From Hyphococcus luteus (GTDB lineage: Bacteria > Pseudomonadota > Alphaproteobacteria > Caulobacterales > Parvularculaceae), in the NCBI RefSeq assembly GCF_002943565.1, contig NZ_PJCH01000005.1, positions 124,001-188,000 of the forward strand: DNA of 64,000 bases, given 5' to 3'. Below the pieces are notes generated by a model. That model was given only the letters and a program-made list of their open reading frames with translations. It did not search any database and was not told the DNA's origin. Of this stretch, positions 24,049-33,226 are shown piece by piece. Made by a program: the position numbers and the translations under genes. Each line of letters begins with the position of its first letter. Position 1 is the stretch's first letter.

Positions 24049-25760
24049 GCGCTCTCTTCCGGCAAGCCTTCCTCAAGTTTCTTCTCGACGCTGTCGCGCA
24101 GCTTGTCGGACGGTTCAAGCTCCAGAACGCGTTTCCATTCGTAACGCGCCTCGATCTTGCGCCCGAGCCGCCAGTAAACGTCGCCGAGATGATCGGTGAT
24201 GGTCGGGTCGGCGGGTTCGAGCGACGCGGCGTGCTCGAGATGGCCCACCGCCTCTTTATAATCGCCGCGCTGATAATGGGCCCAGCCGAGGCTGTCGATA
24301 AAGGCGCCGGAATTCGGTTTGATCGCCACCGCCTGCTCGATAAGATCGAACGCCTTGTCGAGATTCTCGCCGCGCTCCGCCCAGGAATAGCCGAGATAGT
24401 TGAGCGCGGTCGGCTCTTTCGGCGCAATCTCGACGGCGCGCTCCAGATCCTTTTCCGCCGGCGGCCATTGACCGAGCTCCATCAGCGAGGCGGCGCGGCC
24501 GACGAAAAACCGCCAGGAATCTTCGGGCGGATCCTCGGACAAAGTATCGATCAGCTTGCCGTAAACCGCGACGGCTTCGCGATGACGGCCCTGGCCGGCG
24601 AGAAGGTTGGCGTAATTGAGCCGCGCCTCCTGCGACTTGCCGGAGCGCGCCGCAGCGCGCAGCACCTTTTCGGCTTCCGCTTCGCGCCCGAGTCCCATCA
24701 GCCCGCCGGCGATGTCGATCTGCGCCTGCTCGTAAAAGGCGGAAGACTTCGGAATCTTTTTGAGCATGTCGATGGCGCGTTCATTGTCGCCATAGGCGTT
24801 GAGGATCGCCCCGGCGAGACGCTGCGCGTGATCGAAATCGGGCCAGAGATAAAGCGCGATCCGGGTGAAGGCGAGCGGCATGTCGTAATTGGCGTCGCCG
24901 ACGCGAAAGCCCGCCTTTTGCGCCGCGTCTCTTTGATCGGCCATCTGCTGCAGGATCGCCGAGCCGAACGAATAAAGCGCGACGGCCGCGCCTTTTTGCG
25001 GCGTGACATTGGCCCATGTCTTGTCGGTTTTGCCGGCGGCGAGACGCTCCAGCCCGCGCTTGGCGACCTGCCGGTCGAGACCGGGATATTGCGCCAGCAA
25101 TTCATAATGCGCGCGCGCCTCGTCGATATTGCCGGTGCGCTGAAGGAAGGCGCCGTACGCATCGCGGCCGACAACCCCGCCATAGGTCATCAGCGCGAGC
25201 TGATAGGCGGTGCGCGCTTCATCGTCGAGACCGGCGTTTTCGAACAAAAACGCCTGGTGCAAGGGATGAAAGCCGCGGAAGGTGTCGCCGTCTTTTTTGG
25301 CGAGCGCTTTCAGCGCCGGCTCGGGCCCCTCTTCCCCGGCGATCGCCCAGGCGTCGAGAATGGCCATGGAGGCGGAGAAATATTCAACCTCAGCCTTGGC
25401 GGCGAGCGCGTCGCGGGCCGCGGCGTATTTCCCGTGTTTGAGATCGCGCGCCGCGATGGTCAGCCGGGCGAGGTCGTCGTCTTCTTTTTCTTCATTGGCG
25501 AGAATCTTATCGGCGAGCGCCGCCGCGCCTTCGATGTCGCCCGACGCGACCTTGAAGAAAAAAGCGCCGCGCAGGACTTCCTTCGCCTCGACGCCTTCGG
25601 CCTCCACGTCCTCGAAGGACGACGCCGCCTCGCGGATATCGTTCGATCCGGCGGCGAGACGGCCCGACAGATAATCGCCGACGACGCTGGTCTCGTCGGG
25701 CGCGGACGCGCAACCGGCCGCCAGACAAAAAACGGCAATCCCAATGGTCAGAAATTTCAT
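24045..25760 (-). CDS. TPR-repeat lipoprotein
   Basis: A 571-residue protein with a lipoprotein signal (MKFLTIGIAVFCLAAGC, Cys17) followed by tetratricopeptide-like repeats over most of its length. The clearest are in the C-terminal half: ALNYLGYSWAERGENLDKAF, AFIDSLGWAHYQRGDYKEAV and ITDHLGDVYWRLGRKIEARY. Such proteins scaffold envelope or secretion complexes. ATG 25760 was chosen; a TTG at 25766 has the better-spaced AAGGA. It follows the ETF-QO gene by about 12 bp and overlaps ispE, forming one operon. Confidence 0.85.
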   Translation of the reverse strand: MKFLTIGIAVFCLAAGCASAPDETSVVGDYLSGRLAAGSNDIREAASSFEDVEAEGVEAKEVLRGAFFFKVASGDIEGAAALADKILANEEKEDDDLARLTIAARDLKHGKYAAARDALAAKAEVEYFSASMAILDAWAIAGEEGPEPALKALAKKDGDTFRGFHPLHQAFLFENAGLDDEARTAYQLALMTYGGVVGRDAYGAFLQRTGNIDEARAHYELLAQYPGLDRQVAKRGLERLAAGKTDKTWANVTPQKGAAVALYSFGSAILQQMADQRDAAQKAGFRVGDANYDMPLAFTRIALYLWPDFDHAQRLAGAILNAYGDNERAIDMLKKIPKSSAFYEQAQIDIAGGLMGLGREAEAEKVLRAAARSGKSQEARLNYANLLAGQGRHREAVAVYGKLIDTLSEDPPEDSWRFFVGRAASLMELGQWPPAEKDLERAVEIAPKEPTALNYLGYSWAERGENLDKAFDLIEQAVAIKPNSGAFIDSLGWAHYQRGDYKEAVGHLEHAASLEPADPTITDHLGDVYWRLGRKIEARYEWKRVLELEPSDKLRDSVEKKLEEGLPEESA

Positions 25761-25778
25761 GCGCAACAGATGCGTTCC

Positions 25779-27458
25779 TTACATATTCGGATAGTTCGGG
25801 CCGCCGCCGCCTTCGGGCGTCGTCCAGACAATGTTCTGCGACGGGTCCTTGATGTCGCAGGTTTTGCAGTGAACGCAATTTTGCGCATTGATCTGAAAGC
25901 GCGGCTCCGCGCCCTCCTCGGTCACCACCTCGTAAACGCCCGCCGGACAATAACGCTGCGCCGGCTCTGCATATTCCGGCAGATTAACGCCGATCGGGAT
26001 TGAAGGATCTTTAAGTTTGAGGTGGGAAGGCTGATCTTCTTCGTGATTAGTGGCGGAAAACGCCACATTGGTGAGCCGGTCGAAGGTGGTCTCGCCGTCG
26101 GGACGCGGATAGGCGATGGGTTTGTGTTTCGCCGCCGGCTCGGTCGCCGCCGCGTCCGTTTTGCCGTGCTTCATTGTCCCGAAAAAGGACAGGCCCGGCA
26201 TAATCGAATTCATCCACAGTTCCATGCCGCCAAGCGCGATGGCGCCGAGGCGGGTGCCGAAAGACGACCAGAGCGGCTTCACATTGCGCGCCTTGAAAAG
26301 CTCGGCCCGGACGGGGGAATTCTCATAAGCCGCCTCATAGGCCTCGAGCGCGTCGCCCTCGCGGCCCGCAGCGACAGCGTCGAATGCAGCCTCAGCCGCC
26401 ATCAGCCCCGTCAGCATGGCGTTGTGGTTGCCCTTGATGCGCGGCACGTTGACGAAACCGGCCGAGCAGCCGATCAGCGCGCCGCCCGGAAAGGCAAGCT
26501 TCGGCACTGACTGATAGCCGCCTTCGGTGATCGCCCGCGAACCGTAGGCGATGCGTTTGCCGCCTTCGAGAAGCTCCGCGATTTCCGGATGGGTCTTGAA
26601 TTTCTGAAACTCCCCATACGGATAAAGATAGGGATTCTTGTAGTTGAGGTGCACGACAAAGCCGAGGGCGACGGTGTTGTCGCTGTAATGATAAAGGAAC
26701 GAGCCGCCGCCAACATCGTCTTTCAACGGCCAGCCGAAGGTGTGCTGCACATGGCCGGGGCGCGATTTTTCCGGGGCGATCTCCCAGAGTTCTTTGAGGC
26801 CTATGCCGAATTTCTGCGGCTCGCTGTTTTCGTCGAGATTGTATTTCGCGATCAGCTGTTTTGCGAGCGAGCCGCGCACGCCTTCGGCGATCAGCACATA
26901 TTTGCCGACCAGCTCCATGCCGGGCTCATAGGAGTCCTTTTTCTCGCCGTCCTTGCCGATTCCCATTTCGCCGACGACGACGCCGCGCAAGGACCCGTCC
27001 TCGCGGTAAAGCGCCTGCGACGCCGCCATGCCGGGATAAATCTCGACGCCGAGCCCCTCGGCCTGTTCGGCGAGCCAGCGGCAGACATTGCCCATGGAGA
27101 CGATGTAGCAGCCATGATTCTTAACCATGCCCGGCATGCCCCAGACGGGCAGCGAGACCGAACCGCTCGAGCCGAGCACCTTGAAGCTTTCAGACGCGAC
27201 GGGCGTGTCGACGGGCGCGCCCGGCATGTCGCGCCAGCCGGGAAGAAGCGCGTCGAGCCCCGACGGATCGAGCACCGCGCCGGAAAGAATATGGGCGCCC
27301 ACTTCCGAGCCCTTTTCGACCACCACGACATTGATGTCGCCGCCCGTCTCGCTCGCGCGCTGTTTCAGCCGGATCGCCGCCGAGAGCCCGGCCGGCCCGG
27401 CGCCAACGATCACGACATCGAATTCCATGGATTCCCGTTCGGGCGCTTCATCGGTCAT
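25779..27458 (-). CDS. Electron-transfer flavoprotein-ubiquinone oxidoreductase
   Basis: A 559-residue membrane-associated flavo-iron-sulfur enzyme that passes electrons from ETF to the quinone pool. The FAD Rossmann motif is VVIVGAGPAGLSAAI (about 15-29). The ubiquinone region has KELWEIAPEKSRPGHVQHT (as in the family), and the C-terminal ferredoxin-like motif NAQNCVHCKTCDIKDP binds 4Fe-4S together with the Cys in RYCPAGVYE. Start ATG 27458 gives normal family length; the open frame continues upstream to 27863 but overlaps the YhhN gene and is not family-like. Confidence 0.95.
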   Translation of the reverse strand: MTDEAPERESMEFDVVIVGAGPAGLSAAIRLKQRASETGGDINVVVVEKGSEVGAHILSGAVLDPSGLDALLPGWRDMPGAPVDTPVASESFKVLGSSGSVSLPVWGMPGMVKNHGCYIVSMGNVCRWLAEQAEGLGVEIYPGMAASQALYREDGSLRGVVVGEMGIGKDGEKKDSYEPGMELVGKYVLIAEGVRGSLAKQLIAKYNLDENSEPQKFGIGLKELWEIAPEKSRPGHVQHTFGWPLKDDVGGGSFLYHYSDNTVALGFVVHLNYKNPYLYPYGEFQKFKTHPEIAELLEGGKRIAYGSRAITEGGYQSVPKLAFPGGALIGCSAGFVNVPRIKGNHNAMLTGLMAAEAAFDAVAAGREGDALEAYEAAYENSPVRAELFKARNVKPLWSSFGTRLGAIALGGMELWMNSIMPGLSFFGTMKHGKTDAAATEPAAKHKPIAYPRPDGETTFDRLTNVAFSATNHEEDQPSHLKLKDPSIPIGVNLPEYAEPAQRYCPAGVYEVVTEEGAEPRFQINAQNCVHCKTCDIKDPSQNIVWTTPEGGGGPNYPNM

Positions 27459-27590
27459 TTTTTCGTCTTCTCTTTCGCCTGCAGTCCCTGGTGGCTCCCG
27501 TTTCTGGCAAAAATCACCGGGAAAAGCCATGATCGGCGTTATTGTTTTGCACATGACGCAGCGGCGCCCGCCAGAAGGAAAGCAAACGCC

Positions 27591-28229
27591 ATGACGCCAA
27601 CGGTCTTTATTGCGCTTTGCGCGCTCTCTCTCGCCCTCCTCCTGTTGGGCGAATATCAAGACAATCGCGCCCTGAAATGGGCCGCCAAACCAGCCGCGTC
27701 GTTGTTTTTCGTCCTCGCCGCCATCAGCGCCGGCGCGTTCGAGAGCGCCTATGGCCTGTGGGTGCTGGCGGCGCTGATCCTGTGCATGGCCGGGGACGTG
27801 CTGCTCATCCCCGCTGGGGAAAAAACCTTTCTCGCCGGCATGGGCGCATTCGGCGCAGGCCACGCCGCCTATATCGGCGCGTTTTTAAGCGGCGGCGCAG
27901 CGCTGACGCCGCTCTTCCTCGCCGGCGCCGCGGGGATGAGCGTTTTCGCCATTCTCTCGCTGCGCTGGCTGTGGCCGCATCTCGGGACGTTTCGCGGGCC
28001 CGTCGCCGCCTATACGGCGATCATCGCGGTCATGGTCGCGACAAGCATTCTGGCGAGCCCGCCCGGCGGCGGCGCGCCGAGCGCGCTCGTCATCGCCGGC
28101 GCCGCTGGCTTTGCGGTCTCCGACCTCGCGGTCGCCCGGGACCAGTTCGTCGCATCCGGCTTCGTCAACCGGATCTGGGGCCTGCCGCTTTATTACGGCG
28201 CGCAATTGCTGCTCGCGTCTTCCGTTTAG
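27591..28229 (+). CDS. YhhN family (lysoplasmalogenase-like) membrane protein
   Basis: A 212-residue protein with about eight TM helices. Family landmarks are KWAAKPAASLFFVLAA (about 23-38), LCMAGDVLLI (about 64-73) with the conserved Asp, FGAGHAAYIGAF (about 86-97) and FAVSDLAVARDQF (about 175-187) with a second conserved Asp. Human TMEM86 members hydrolyse lysoplasmalogen vinyl ethers. Bacterial activity is uncertain because plasmalogens are rare in aerobic proteobacteria. AGAAGGAAAGC precedes ATG 27591. The UDG gene follows 21 bp downstream on the same strand. Confidence 0.85.
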   Translation: MTPTVFIALCALSLALLLLGEYQDNRALKWAAKPAASLFFVLAAISAGAFESAYGLWVLAALILCMAGDVLLIPAGEKTFLAGMGAFGAGHAAYIGAFLSGGAALTPLFLAGAAGMSVFAILSLRWLWPHLGTFRGPVAAYTAIIAVMVATSILASPPGGGAPSALVIAGAAGFAVSDLAVARDQFVASGFVNRIWGLPLYYGAQLLLASSV

Positions 28230-28250
28230 AACCTGCTAGACTGCGCAAAT

Positions 28251-29096
28251 ATGTCCGAAGTCTCTGAAATGGATGCAGCCAGAGCGTTGCTGCGCTGGCA
28301 TCTCGAAATGGGCGTCGACGAAACGGTCGCGCCCGCGCCCGCCGATTTCTATGCGTGGCAAGCGCCTCAGACGGGCGGCCAAAGCGCCAACGCGCCCGCC
28401 CGGCGCGGCGCGGCCCCGCGTCTTGATGCGGTGAAGGCCGAGGCGCAGGCCGTCCCCGCCGCGCCGGCGGCCCCGGAGACGGTTTCCACCGATGAGGCGA
28501 TCCGCGCCGCCGAGACAGCCGCCGCAGCCTGCGACAGTTTCGAAGCCCTGGACGCCGCGGTCAAAGCCTTCGAGGGCTGCCCCTTAAAGGCCGGGGCCAA
28601 GAACACGGTCTTCACCGACGGGGTCCCGGGATCGGACCTGCTTGTCATCGGCGAGGCCCCGGGCCGCGACGAGGACCGGCTCGGAAAGCCTTTCGTCGGC
28701 CGGGCGGGCCAGCTGCTCGACCGGATGCTCGCCGCCATCGGCCGGGCCCGGACCGAGAACGTCTTGATTTCAAATGTGATTTTCTGGCGCCCCCCGGCCA
28801 ACCGGACGCCGACGGCGCTCGAAACCGCAGTCTGCCGGCCTTTCGTGGACCGGCTGATCGAGCTCACGGGGCCCAAAGCGGTTCTGATCGCCGGCGGCGC
28901 GCCCTTGCAGGCGCTTCTGGGCGTCACCGGCATCATGCGCGCAAGGGGCGTCTGGCGGGAGATCGAAACGGCCTCCGGGGCGCGTTTCCCGGCCCTGCCG
29001 ACCTATCACCCGGCCTTTCTCCTGCGCCAGCCGGCGGGCAAGCGCCTCGCCTGGGCCGATCTTCAGTCCCTCGACCAGAAGTTAAAGGGGCGTTAA
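28251..29096 (+). CDS. Uracil-DNA glycosylase, family 4-like, with incomplete Fe-S cysteines
   Basis: A 281-residue base-excision repair enzyme that removes uracil. The family 4/5 active-site motif is VIGEAPGRDEDRLGKPFVGRAG (residues about 127-148, landmarks GEAPGRDED and PFVGRAGQLLDRML). The second motif is the TYHPAFLLRQP loop (about 258). The N-terminal 95 residues are Ala/Pro-rich and likely flexible. Of the four Fe-S cysteines of classical family 4, only the GCPL and VCRPF cysteines are seen; the partner of GCPL three residues earlier is Phe. Alphaproteobacterial relatives, as I recall, share this loss. Confidence 0.85.
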   Translation: MSEVSEMDAARALLRWHLEMGVDETVAPAPADFYAWQAPQTGGQSANAPARRGAAPRLDAVKAEAQAVPAAPAAPETVSTDEAIRAAETAAAACDSFEALDAAVKAFEGCPLKAGAKNTVFTDGVPGSDLLVIGEAPGRDEDRLGKPFVGRAGQLLDRMLAAIGRARTENVLISNVIFWRPPANRTPTALETAVCRPFVDRLIELTGPKAVLIAGGAPLQALLGVTGIMRARGVWREIETASGARFPALPTYHPAFLLRQPAGKRLAWADLQSLDQKLKGR

Positions 29097-29223
29097 CCGA
29101 CATTACGATATTCTTAGGTGTAAAGTTCGGGGCGTTGGGATCATTTCCCATTTTTAAGACTTTCGCGGCGACAATCGCCGCTGAGGAGCCCGTGCGCAAA
29201 AGCGCGGGGAAAGGGTGCGAGTG

Positions 29224-30996
29224 ATGAGGGCAGTGCGCTGGATTGCGGGGATCGCGTTCTTGGCGGCGATGGGCGCGCCGGTTCAGGCGGCGACGCCGGA
29301 AGCCGTTCTCGACGAGCCGCCGGCCGCCGCGCCCGAAACCGCCGAACCGGTCCTGCGCGTCTTAAGCGCCGCCGACGCCGAGCTCTACAAGGAAATTTTC
29401 GCGCTGCAGGAAGACGGCCGCTGGAGCGAGGCCGACAAGAAGATCGCAGCTGTCGAGAACGACATCCTCATGGGCTATGTCCAGTATCAGCGCTATATGC
29501 ACCCCACCGCCTATCGCTCGAAATTCAGCGAGCTGAAGCGCTGGATGGCCTATTACGCCGATCTTCCGGAGGCGGATAAAATCTATTCTCTCGCCCGCCG
29601 GCGCCAGCCCCGGGACCAGTCCGCCCCGGTGCGCCCGATCTCGCGCAAATGGCGTTCGGAACCCGGCAAGGAGCTTCATCCCGATCTCGTCGCCGATTAT
29701 GAAAAGACCGGCGAAGCGCGCACCCGCCGCATCGAAGGCCGCGTACGCTATCTCGCCAATCGCGAGCGCGCGCTGGTCGCCCAGCGCGAAATCGACAATC
29801 ACTTAAGACGCGGAACCATCACGACGCGCCAATATGACCGCATGCGCTCCTGGATCGCCGCGAGCCTTTATTACCAGGGCTATGTGGATGCGGCGCAGGA
29901 GATCGCGGAAAGCGCCGCGGACCGCAATGGCGAGACCGCCGTGCTCGCTTACTGGATCGCCGGGCTGATCGAATTCCGCAAAGGCGATATCGCCGGCGCC
30001 CATGATCATTTCAGCGCCATGGCGGCGGTACCTTATCAGGAAGATTCATTGCGCGCCGGCGCCGGCTTCTGGGCCGCGCGCACGGCGCTCGCCGCCGGGG
30101 CGCCCGCCGACGTGACGCCCAATCTCGAAATCGCCGCGCGCTATCCTTTCACCTTTTACGGCCAGCTCTCCCTCGCCCAGCTTGGCCGCGCCTATGATTT
30201 CAACTGGGCGCCGCCGGAACTGACGCAGGAGGATTTCGACAAGCTGACGCAAGAACAGCCGCGCATCCTGCGCGCCATCGCGCTCGCCGAAGCCGGCCGC
30301 ACAAGCGACGCGGATATCGAGCTGCGCTGGGCGAACGGCGCGGTTGAGGAAGAACTGACCAAACCGCTTCTCGCCATCGCTTTCGCGCTGGACCTGCCCG
30401 CCGCGCAAATCGACATCGCGCTTTCGGACGACAATCCCGCGCTTCACGCCGGCCTCTTCCCGATTCCGCACTACACGCCGGAAAACGGCTTTCGGGTAGA
30501 CCGCGCCCTGCTCTACGCGCTGATGCGCCAGGAATCGAAATTCAAGACCGACGCCACAAGCCGAGTCGGCGCCCGCGGGCTCATGCAATTAATGCCGCGC
30601 ACGGCGAGCTACATCGCCGGCGACCGCTCCTTGCGGTACCGCTCGGGCCGCGAACGGCTTTACGATCCCTCCTACAATATGGAGCTCGGCCAGACTTATG
30701 TGGATCATCTGATGACCCGCTCGGTCGACGGCGATCTTTTCAATCTCGCCGCCGCCTATAATGGCGGGCCCGGCAATCTGCGGCGCTGGCAGCGCGCCGT
30801 CGAAGTCGAAGATCCCCTGCTTTTCATCGAGAGCATCCCGAACCGCGAAAGCCGCGATTTCGTCGAGAAGGTGCTGACCAATTTCTGGGTCTATCGCGCG
30901 CGCCTCGGCCAGCCCGCCCCGTCGCGCGACAAGGTCGCCGCCGGCGAGCTGCCGCTTTACGAAGCCCTCGACCGGATCGCCGGACAAGGCGACTGA
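29224..30996 (+). CDS. Soluble lytic murein transglycosylase
   Basis: An exported peptidoglycan-cleaving enzyme of 590 residues, Slt70 type. It has a signal peptide (to PVQA), then a long alpha-superhelical region (about 60-400) with TPR-like pairs, and then the lysozyme-like SLT domain. Catalytic Glu437 lies in LMRQESKF, followed by VGARGLMQLMP and AAYNGGPGNLRRW, all intact. It makes 1,6-anhydro-muropeptides during wall turnover. ATG 29224 was chosen over a GTG at 29215 for spacing to GGGGAAAGGG. A 127-bp gap with AT-rich sequence from 29097 may contain its promoter. Confidence 0.92.
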   Translation: MRAVRWIAGIAFLAAMGAPVQAATPEAVLDEPPAAAPETAEPVLRVLSAADAELYKEIFALQEDGRWSEADKKIAAVENDILMGYVQYQRYMHPTAYRSKFSELKRWMAYYADLPEADKIYSLARRRQPRDQSAPVRPISRKWRSEPGKELHPDLVADYEKTGEARTRRIEGRVRYLANRERALVAQREIDNHLRRGTITTRQYDRMRSWIAASLYYQGYVDAAQEIAESAADRNGETAVLAYWIAGLIEFRKGDIAGAHDHFSAMAAVPYQEDSLRAGAGFWAARTALAAGAPADVTPNLEIAARYPFTFYGQLSLAQLGRAYDFNWAPPELTQEDFDKLTQEQPRILRAIALAEAGRTSDADIELRWANGAVEEELTKPLLAIAFALDLPAAQIDIALSDDNPALHAGLFPIPHYTPENGFRVDRALLYALMRQESKFKTDATSRVGARGLMQLMPRTASYIAGDRSLRYRSGRERLYDPSYNMELGQTYVDHLMTRSVDGDLFNLAAAYNGGPGNLRRWQRAVEVEDPLLFIESIPNRESRDFVEKVLTNFWVYRARLGQPAPSRDKVAAGELPLYEALDRIAGQGD

Positions 30997-31002
30997 GACA
31001 GC

Positions 31003-31719
31003 TCAGCCGGCCACATAAAGATGGCCGGCCATGCCGACCATGAAGCCGAGGACGGCGCCCATGGAAGGATACCAGCTGCGCTCCAGCTTCGCCTGCGGCG
31101 CCACGTCCCGGAAAACCAGAAACACGATGCCGCCGGCGCAAAAGGTCATGATCGTTCCGAGCAGCACATGGTCCGGCGTGAAAACGAGATAGCCTAAAAA
31201 CCCCCAGCCGATCCCGCTCAGCGCGGCCAGGGAAATCACCGCCAAAGCATGCCGGCCGACGCCTTTGCGATGGGCCTTGTGCTTGATTTCGCGATAGGCG
31301 TTGAACGCTTCCGGAATGTTCTGCGCCGCGATGATCAGCGTCAGGAATAGCGCTTCCTTGTAGCTCTTGGAGATGACGGCGCCGACGACGATCGCTTCAG
31401 GGACGAAGTCGAGCAGCATGGCGAGAAGCTGCGACATGGGCGTGCCGCGAGTGGTGAAGTAACGGTCGCAGGCCATGAAGACGACGGCGCCCGCCGTAAA
31501 GCTCGATAAGGACGCCCAGGCCGGCTGCAGCTCCATGCCCTTGGGCGCAAGCACAAGCGCGACCGCCGCCAGAAGCGCGCCGCCGCCGAAAGCGATGACG
31601 CCGTGGCGCCATTCGGAGCGCATCCACGCCGGATGGACCCGCTCCCAATGGCCCAGCGCGCCGCCGGCGATCGCCGAAAAAGCCGCGATCAAAAGCAGGA
31701 TGAAAAGATTGAGGACCAT
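31003..31719 (-). CDS. ZIP-like metal transporter
   Basis: A 238-residue membrane protein with eight hydrophobic segments, in the style of small bacterial ZIP transporters. The family pieces are GGGALLAAVALVLAPKG (helix 2), LLDFVPEAIVVGAVIS (helix 4, with acidic and Pro residues), and IIAAQNIPEAFNAYREIKHK (helix 5 with the metal-binding N-x2-E). The usual His-rich loop and the H of the HNxPEG motif are missing (here QNIPEA), so substrate specificity is uncertain. It is convergent with the transglycosylase. Confidence 0.78.
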   Translation of the reverse strand: MVLNLFILLLIAAFSAIAGGALGHWERVHPAWMRSEWRHGVIAFGGGALLAAVALVLAPKGMELQPAWASLSSFTAGAVVFMACDRYFTTRGTPMSQLLAMLLDFVPEAIVVGAVISKSYKEALFLTLIIAAQNIPEAFNAYREIKHKAHRKGVGRHALAVISLAALSGIGWGFLGYLVFTPDHVLLGTIMTFCAGGIVFLVFRDVAPQAKLERSWYPSMGAVLGFMVGMAGHLYVAG

Positions 31720-31823
31720 TGGTCTCGAACGGGCGCCCTTTGCGGTCTGGGACGGACAGGCGTAAAGTCGATAGGACTCATACCAACAAAAACGCTATTT
31801 GATAGTTCGCGAACGGAAACCTC

Positions 31824-32246
31824 ATGGCGACGGAAAAAACCATCAACGCCGAAGGCGGCTGTCTGTGCGGGGCCATCCGCTATCGCGTCTCCGGCGCGAT
31901 AACCGAAAGCGCTTATTGCCATTGCCGGACCTGCCAGCGCCAGTCCGGCGCGCCGGCCGTCGCCTGGTTCGCGCTCGCCCCGTCGGGCTTTTCCTATCTG
32001 AAAGGAGAACCCGGCGTCTATCGCGCATCGGATCGCGCGCGCCGCGAATTCTGCTCGACTTGCGGAAGCTATCTTGTTTTCCGGGAAGACGATCCGGAGG
32101 AGACGCTGAGCGTCAACACGGCGACGCTGGACGATCCCGCCCTCGCCCCGCCCGAATTCCACATTTATTGCGAAAGCCGCATCGGCTGGTTCGACACCGC
32201 CGATGACCTGCCGAGATTTGCGCGGGGGCCGGCGTCCACGGCCTGA
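31824..32246 (+). CDS. GFA family (glutathione-dependent formaldehyde-activating-like) protein
   Basis: A 140-residue Zn-binding beta protein. Cysteine motifs are GGCLCGAIRY (about 11-20), AYCHCRTCQRQSGAP (about 30-44) and EFCSTCGSYLVF (about 77-88), the complete set of the CENP-V/GFA fold. Family members include S-(hydroxymethyl)glutathione synthase, but most bacterial copies have no assigned substrate. No formaldehyde-oxidation genes are nearby. It ends 5 bp before the tadC stop on the opposite strand. Confidence 0.87.
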   Translation: MATEKTINAEGGCLCGAIRYRVSGAITESAYCHCRTCQRQSGAPAVAWFALAPSGFSYLKGEPGVYRASDRARREFCSTCGSYLVFREDDPEETLSVNTATLDDPALAPPEFHIYCESRIGWFDTADDLPRFARGPASTA

Positions 32247-32250
32247 CCCG

Positions 32251-33222
32251 TCACTCCAGGCCCATCACGCCCATGATCGCCGGTCCGAGAATGACGGCGA
32301 ACAAGACCGGCAGGAAGAAGCCGATCATCGGCACGGTGAGCTTCGGCGGCAGCGCCGCGGCCTTCTTTTCCGCTTCCTGCATGCGCAAGTCCCGGCTTTC
32401 CTTGGCCATGACGCGAAGCGACTGGCCCAAGGGCGTGCCGTATTTTTCCGATTGAACGAGCGCGGTGACGACGCCCTTCACCGCGTCGAGGCCGGTGCGC
32501 TCGGCGAGATTGATGTAAGCCTGTTTGCGTTCCTGCAAATAGGAAAGCTCGGCCGTGGTGAGCCCGAGCTCCTCGGCGAGTTCGGGACAGTTCGGCCCGA
32601 CTTCGTCGCCGACTTTCTGGAACGCGGCCTCGATGGACATGCCCGATTCAACGCAGATGAGGAGCAGGTCGAGCGCGTCCGGCCAGGCTTCCTGGATCTT
32701 CTGCTGGCGCTTCGAGACAGCGTTGGAGATATAGATGTTCGGCAGGTAGAAACCGGCGAAGAAACCGGCCAGGGTGGCGAGCAGGCGGCCGAAACTGTCG
32801 AGCTCGAAACCGCCGAGCAGATAGACGTAAACGCCGACAATGATCGCCACCACGAAAGGCAGGCCGAGACGCGCCGCCATGAAGGTGAACACCGGCCCCT
32901 GGCCGCGATGGCCGGCCATCATCAATTTCTTGCGCGCCGAATCCGCATCGAACACTTCAAGCAGCTTGAGGCTTTCCACGACCTCCTTGATCGCCCCTTG
33001 CGGGCTCGTGTTGCGAAGACCCTTGGTCTTTTTCGCCAGCGCTTCGCGCTGCTGTTTTCTAAGGCTGTCGCGATAGTTGCCGACGGATTTCATCCGCTCT
33101 TTAAGCTTGTCCTTGACGAGCAGCGGCTCGAGCACGGTGTAAAGCGTCGCGATCGCGGCCAACGAAACCAGCGCGGCGATCTGGAAAGAACGGTCGGTCA
33201 GCGCGTTGATGATCCCTTCCAT
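32251..33222 (-). CDS. tadC: Tad pilus inner-membrane platform protein TadC
   Basis: A GspF-domain membrane protein of 323 residues. TM segments lie near residues 15-35, 110-150 and at the C-terminal GFFLPVLFAVILGPAIMG. The F domain has the landmarks AWPDALDLLLICVESGMSIEAA and TALVQSEKYGTPLGQSLRVMA. Together with TadB it forms the platform through which the ATPase drives Flp pilus assembly. It is the last gene of the cpa/tad run, 4 bp after tadB. It is the promoter-distal end: the next gene (GFA) is on the other strand. Confidence 0.9.
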   Translation of the reverse strand: MEGIINALTDRSFQIAALVSLAAIATLYTVLEPLLVKDKLKERMKSVGNYRDSLRKQQREALAKKTKGLRNTSPQGAIKEVVESLKLLEVFDADSARKKLMMAGHRGQGPVFTFMAARLGLPFVVAIIVGVYVYLLGGFELDSFGRLLATLAGFFAGFYLPNIYISNAVSKRQQKIQEAWPDALDLLLICVESGMSIEAAFQKVGDEVGPNCPELAEELGLTTAELSYLQERKQAYINLAERTGLDAVKGVVTALVQSEKYGTPLGQSLRVMAKESRDLRMQEAEKKAAALPPKLTVPMIGFFLPVLFAVILGPAIMGVMGLE

Positions 33223-33226
33223 GAGG

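Noticed and set aside
24189..26003. Long open frame of about 600 codons on the plus strand opposite the TPR lipoprotein gene
   Set aside because: High-GC antisense shadow: Arg/Ala/Gly/Leu-rich text with no domains, while the minus strand encodes a clear lipoprotein with TPRs. The same applies to 34333-36270 opposite cpaF/cpaE and to many others.
28251..29096. Uracil-DNA glycosylase as a decayed pseudogene
   Set aside because: The frame and active-site motifs are intact; missing cysteines appear to be a lineage feature.
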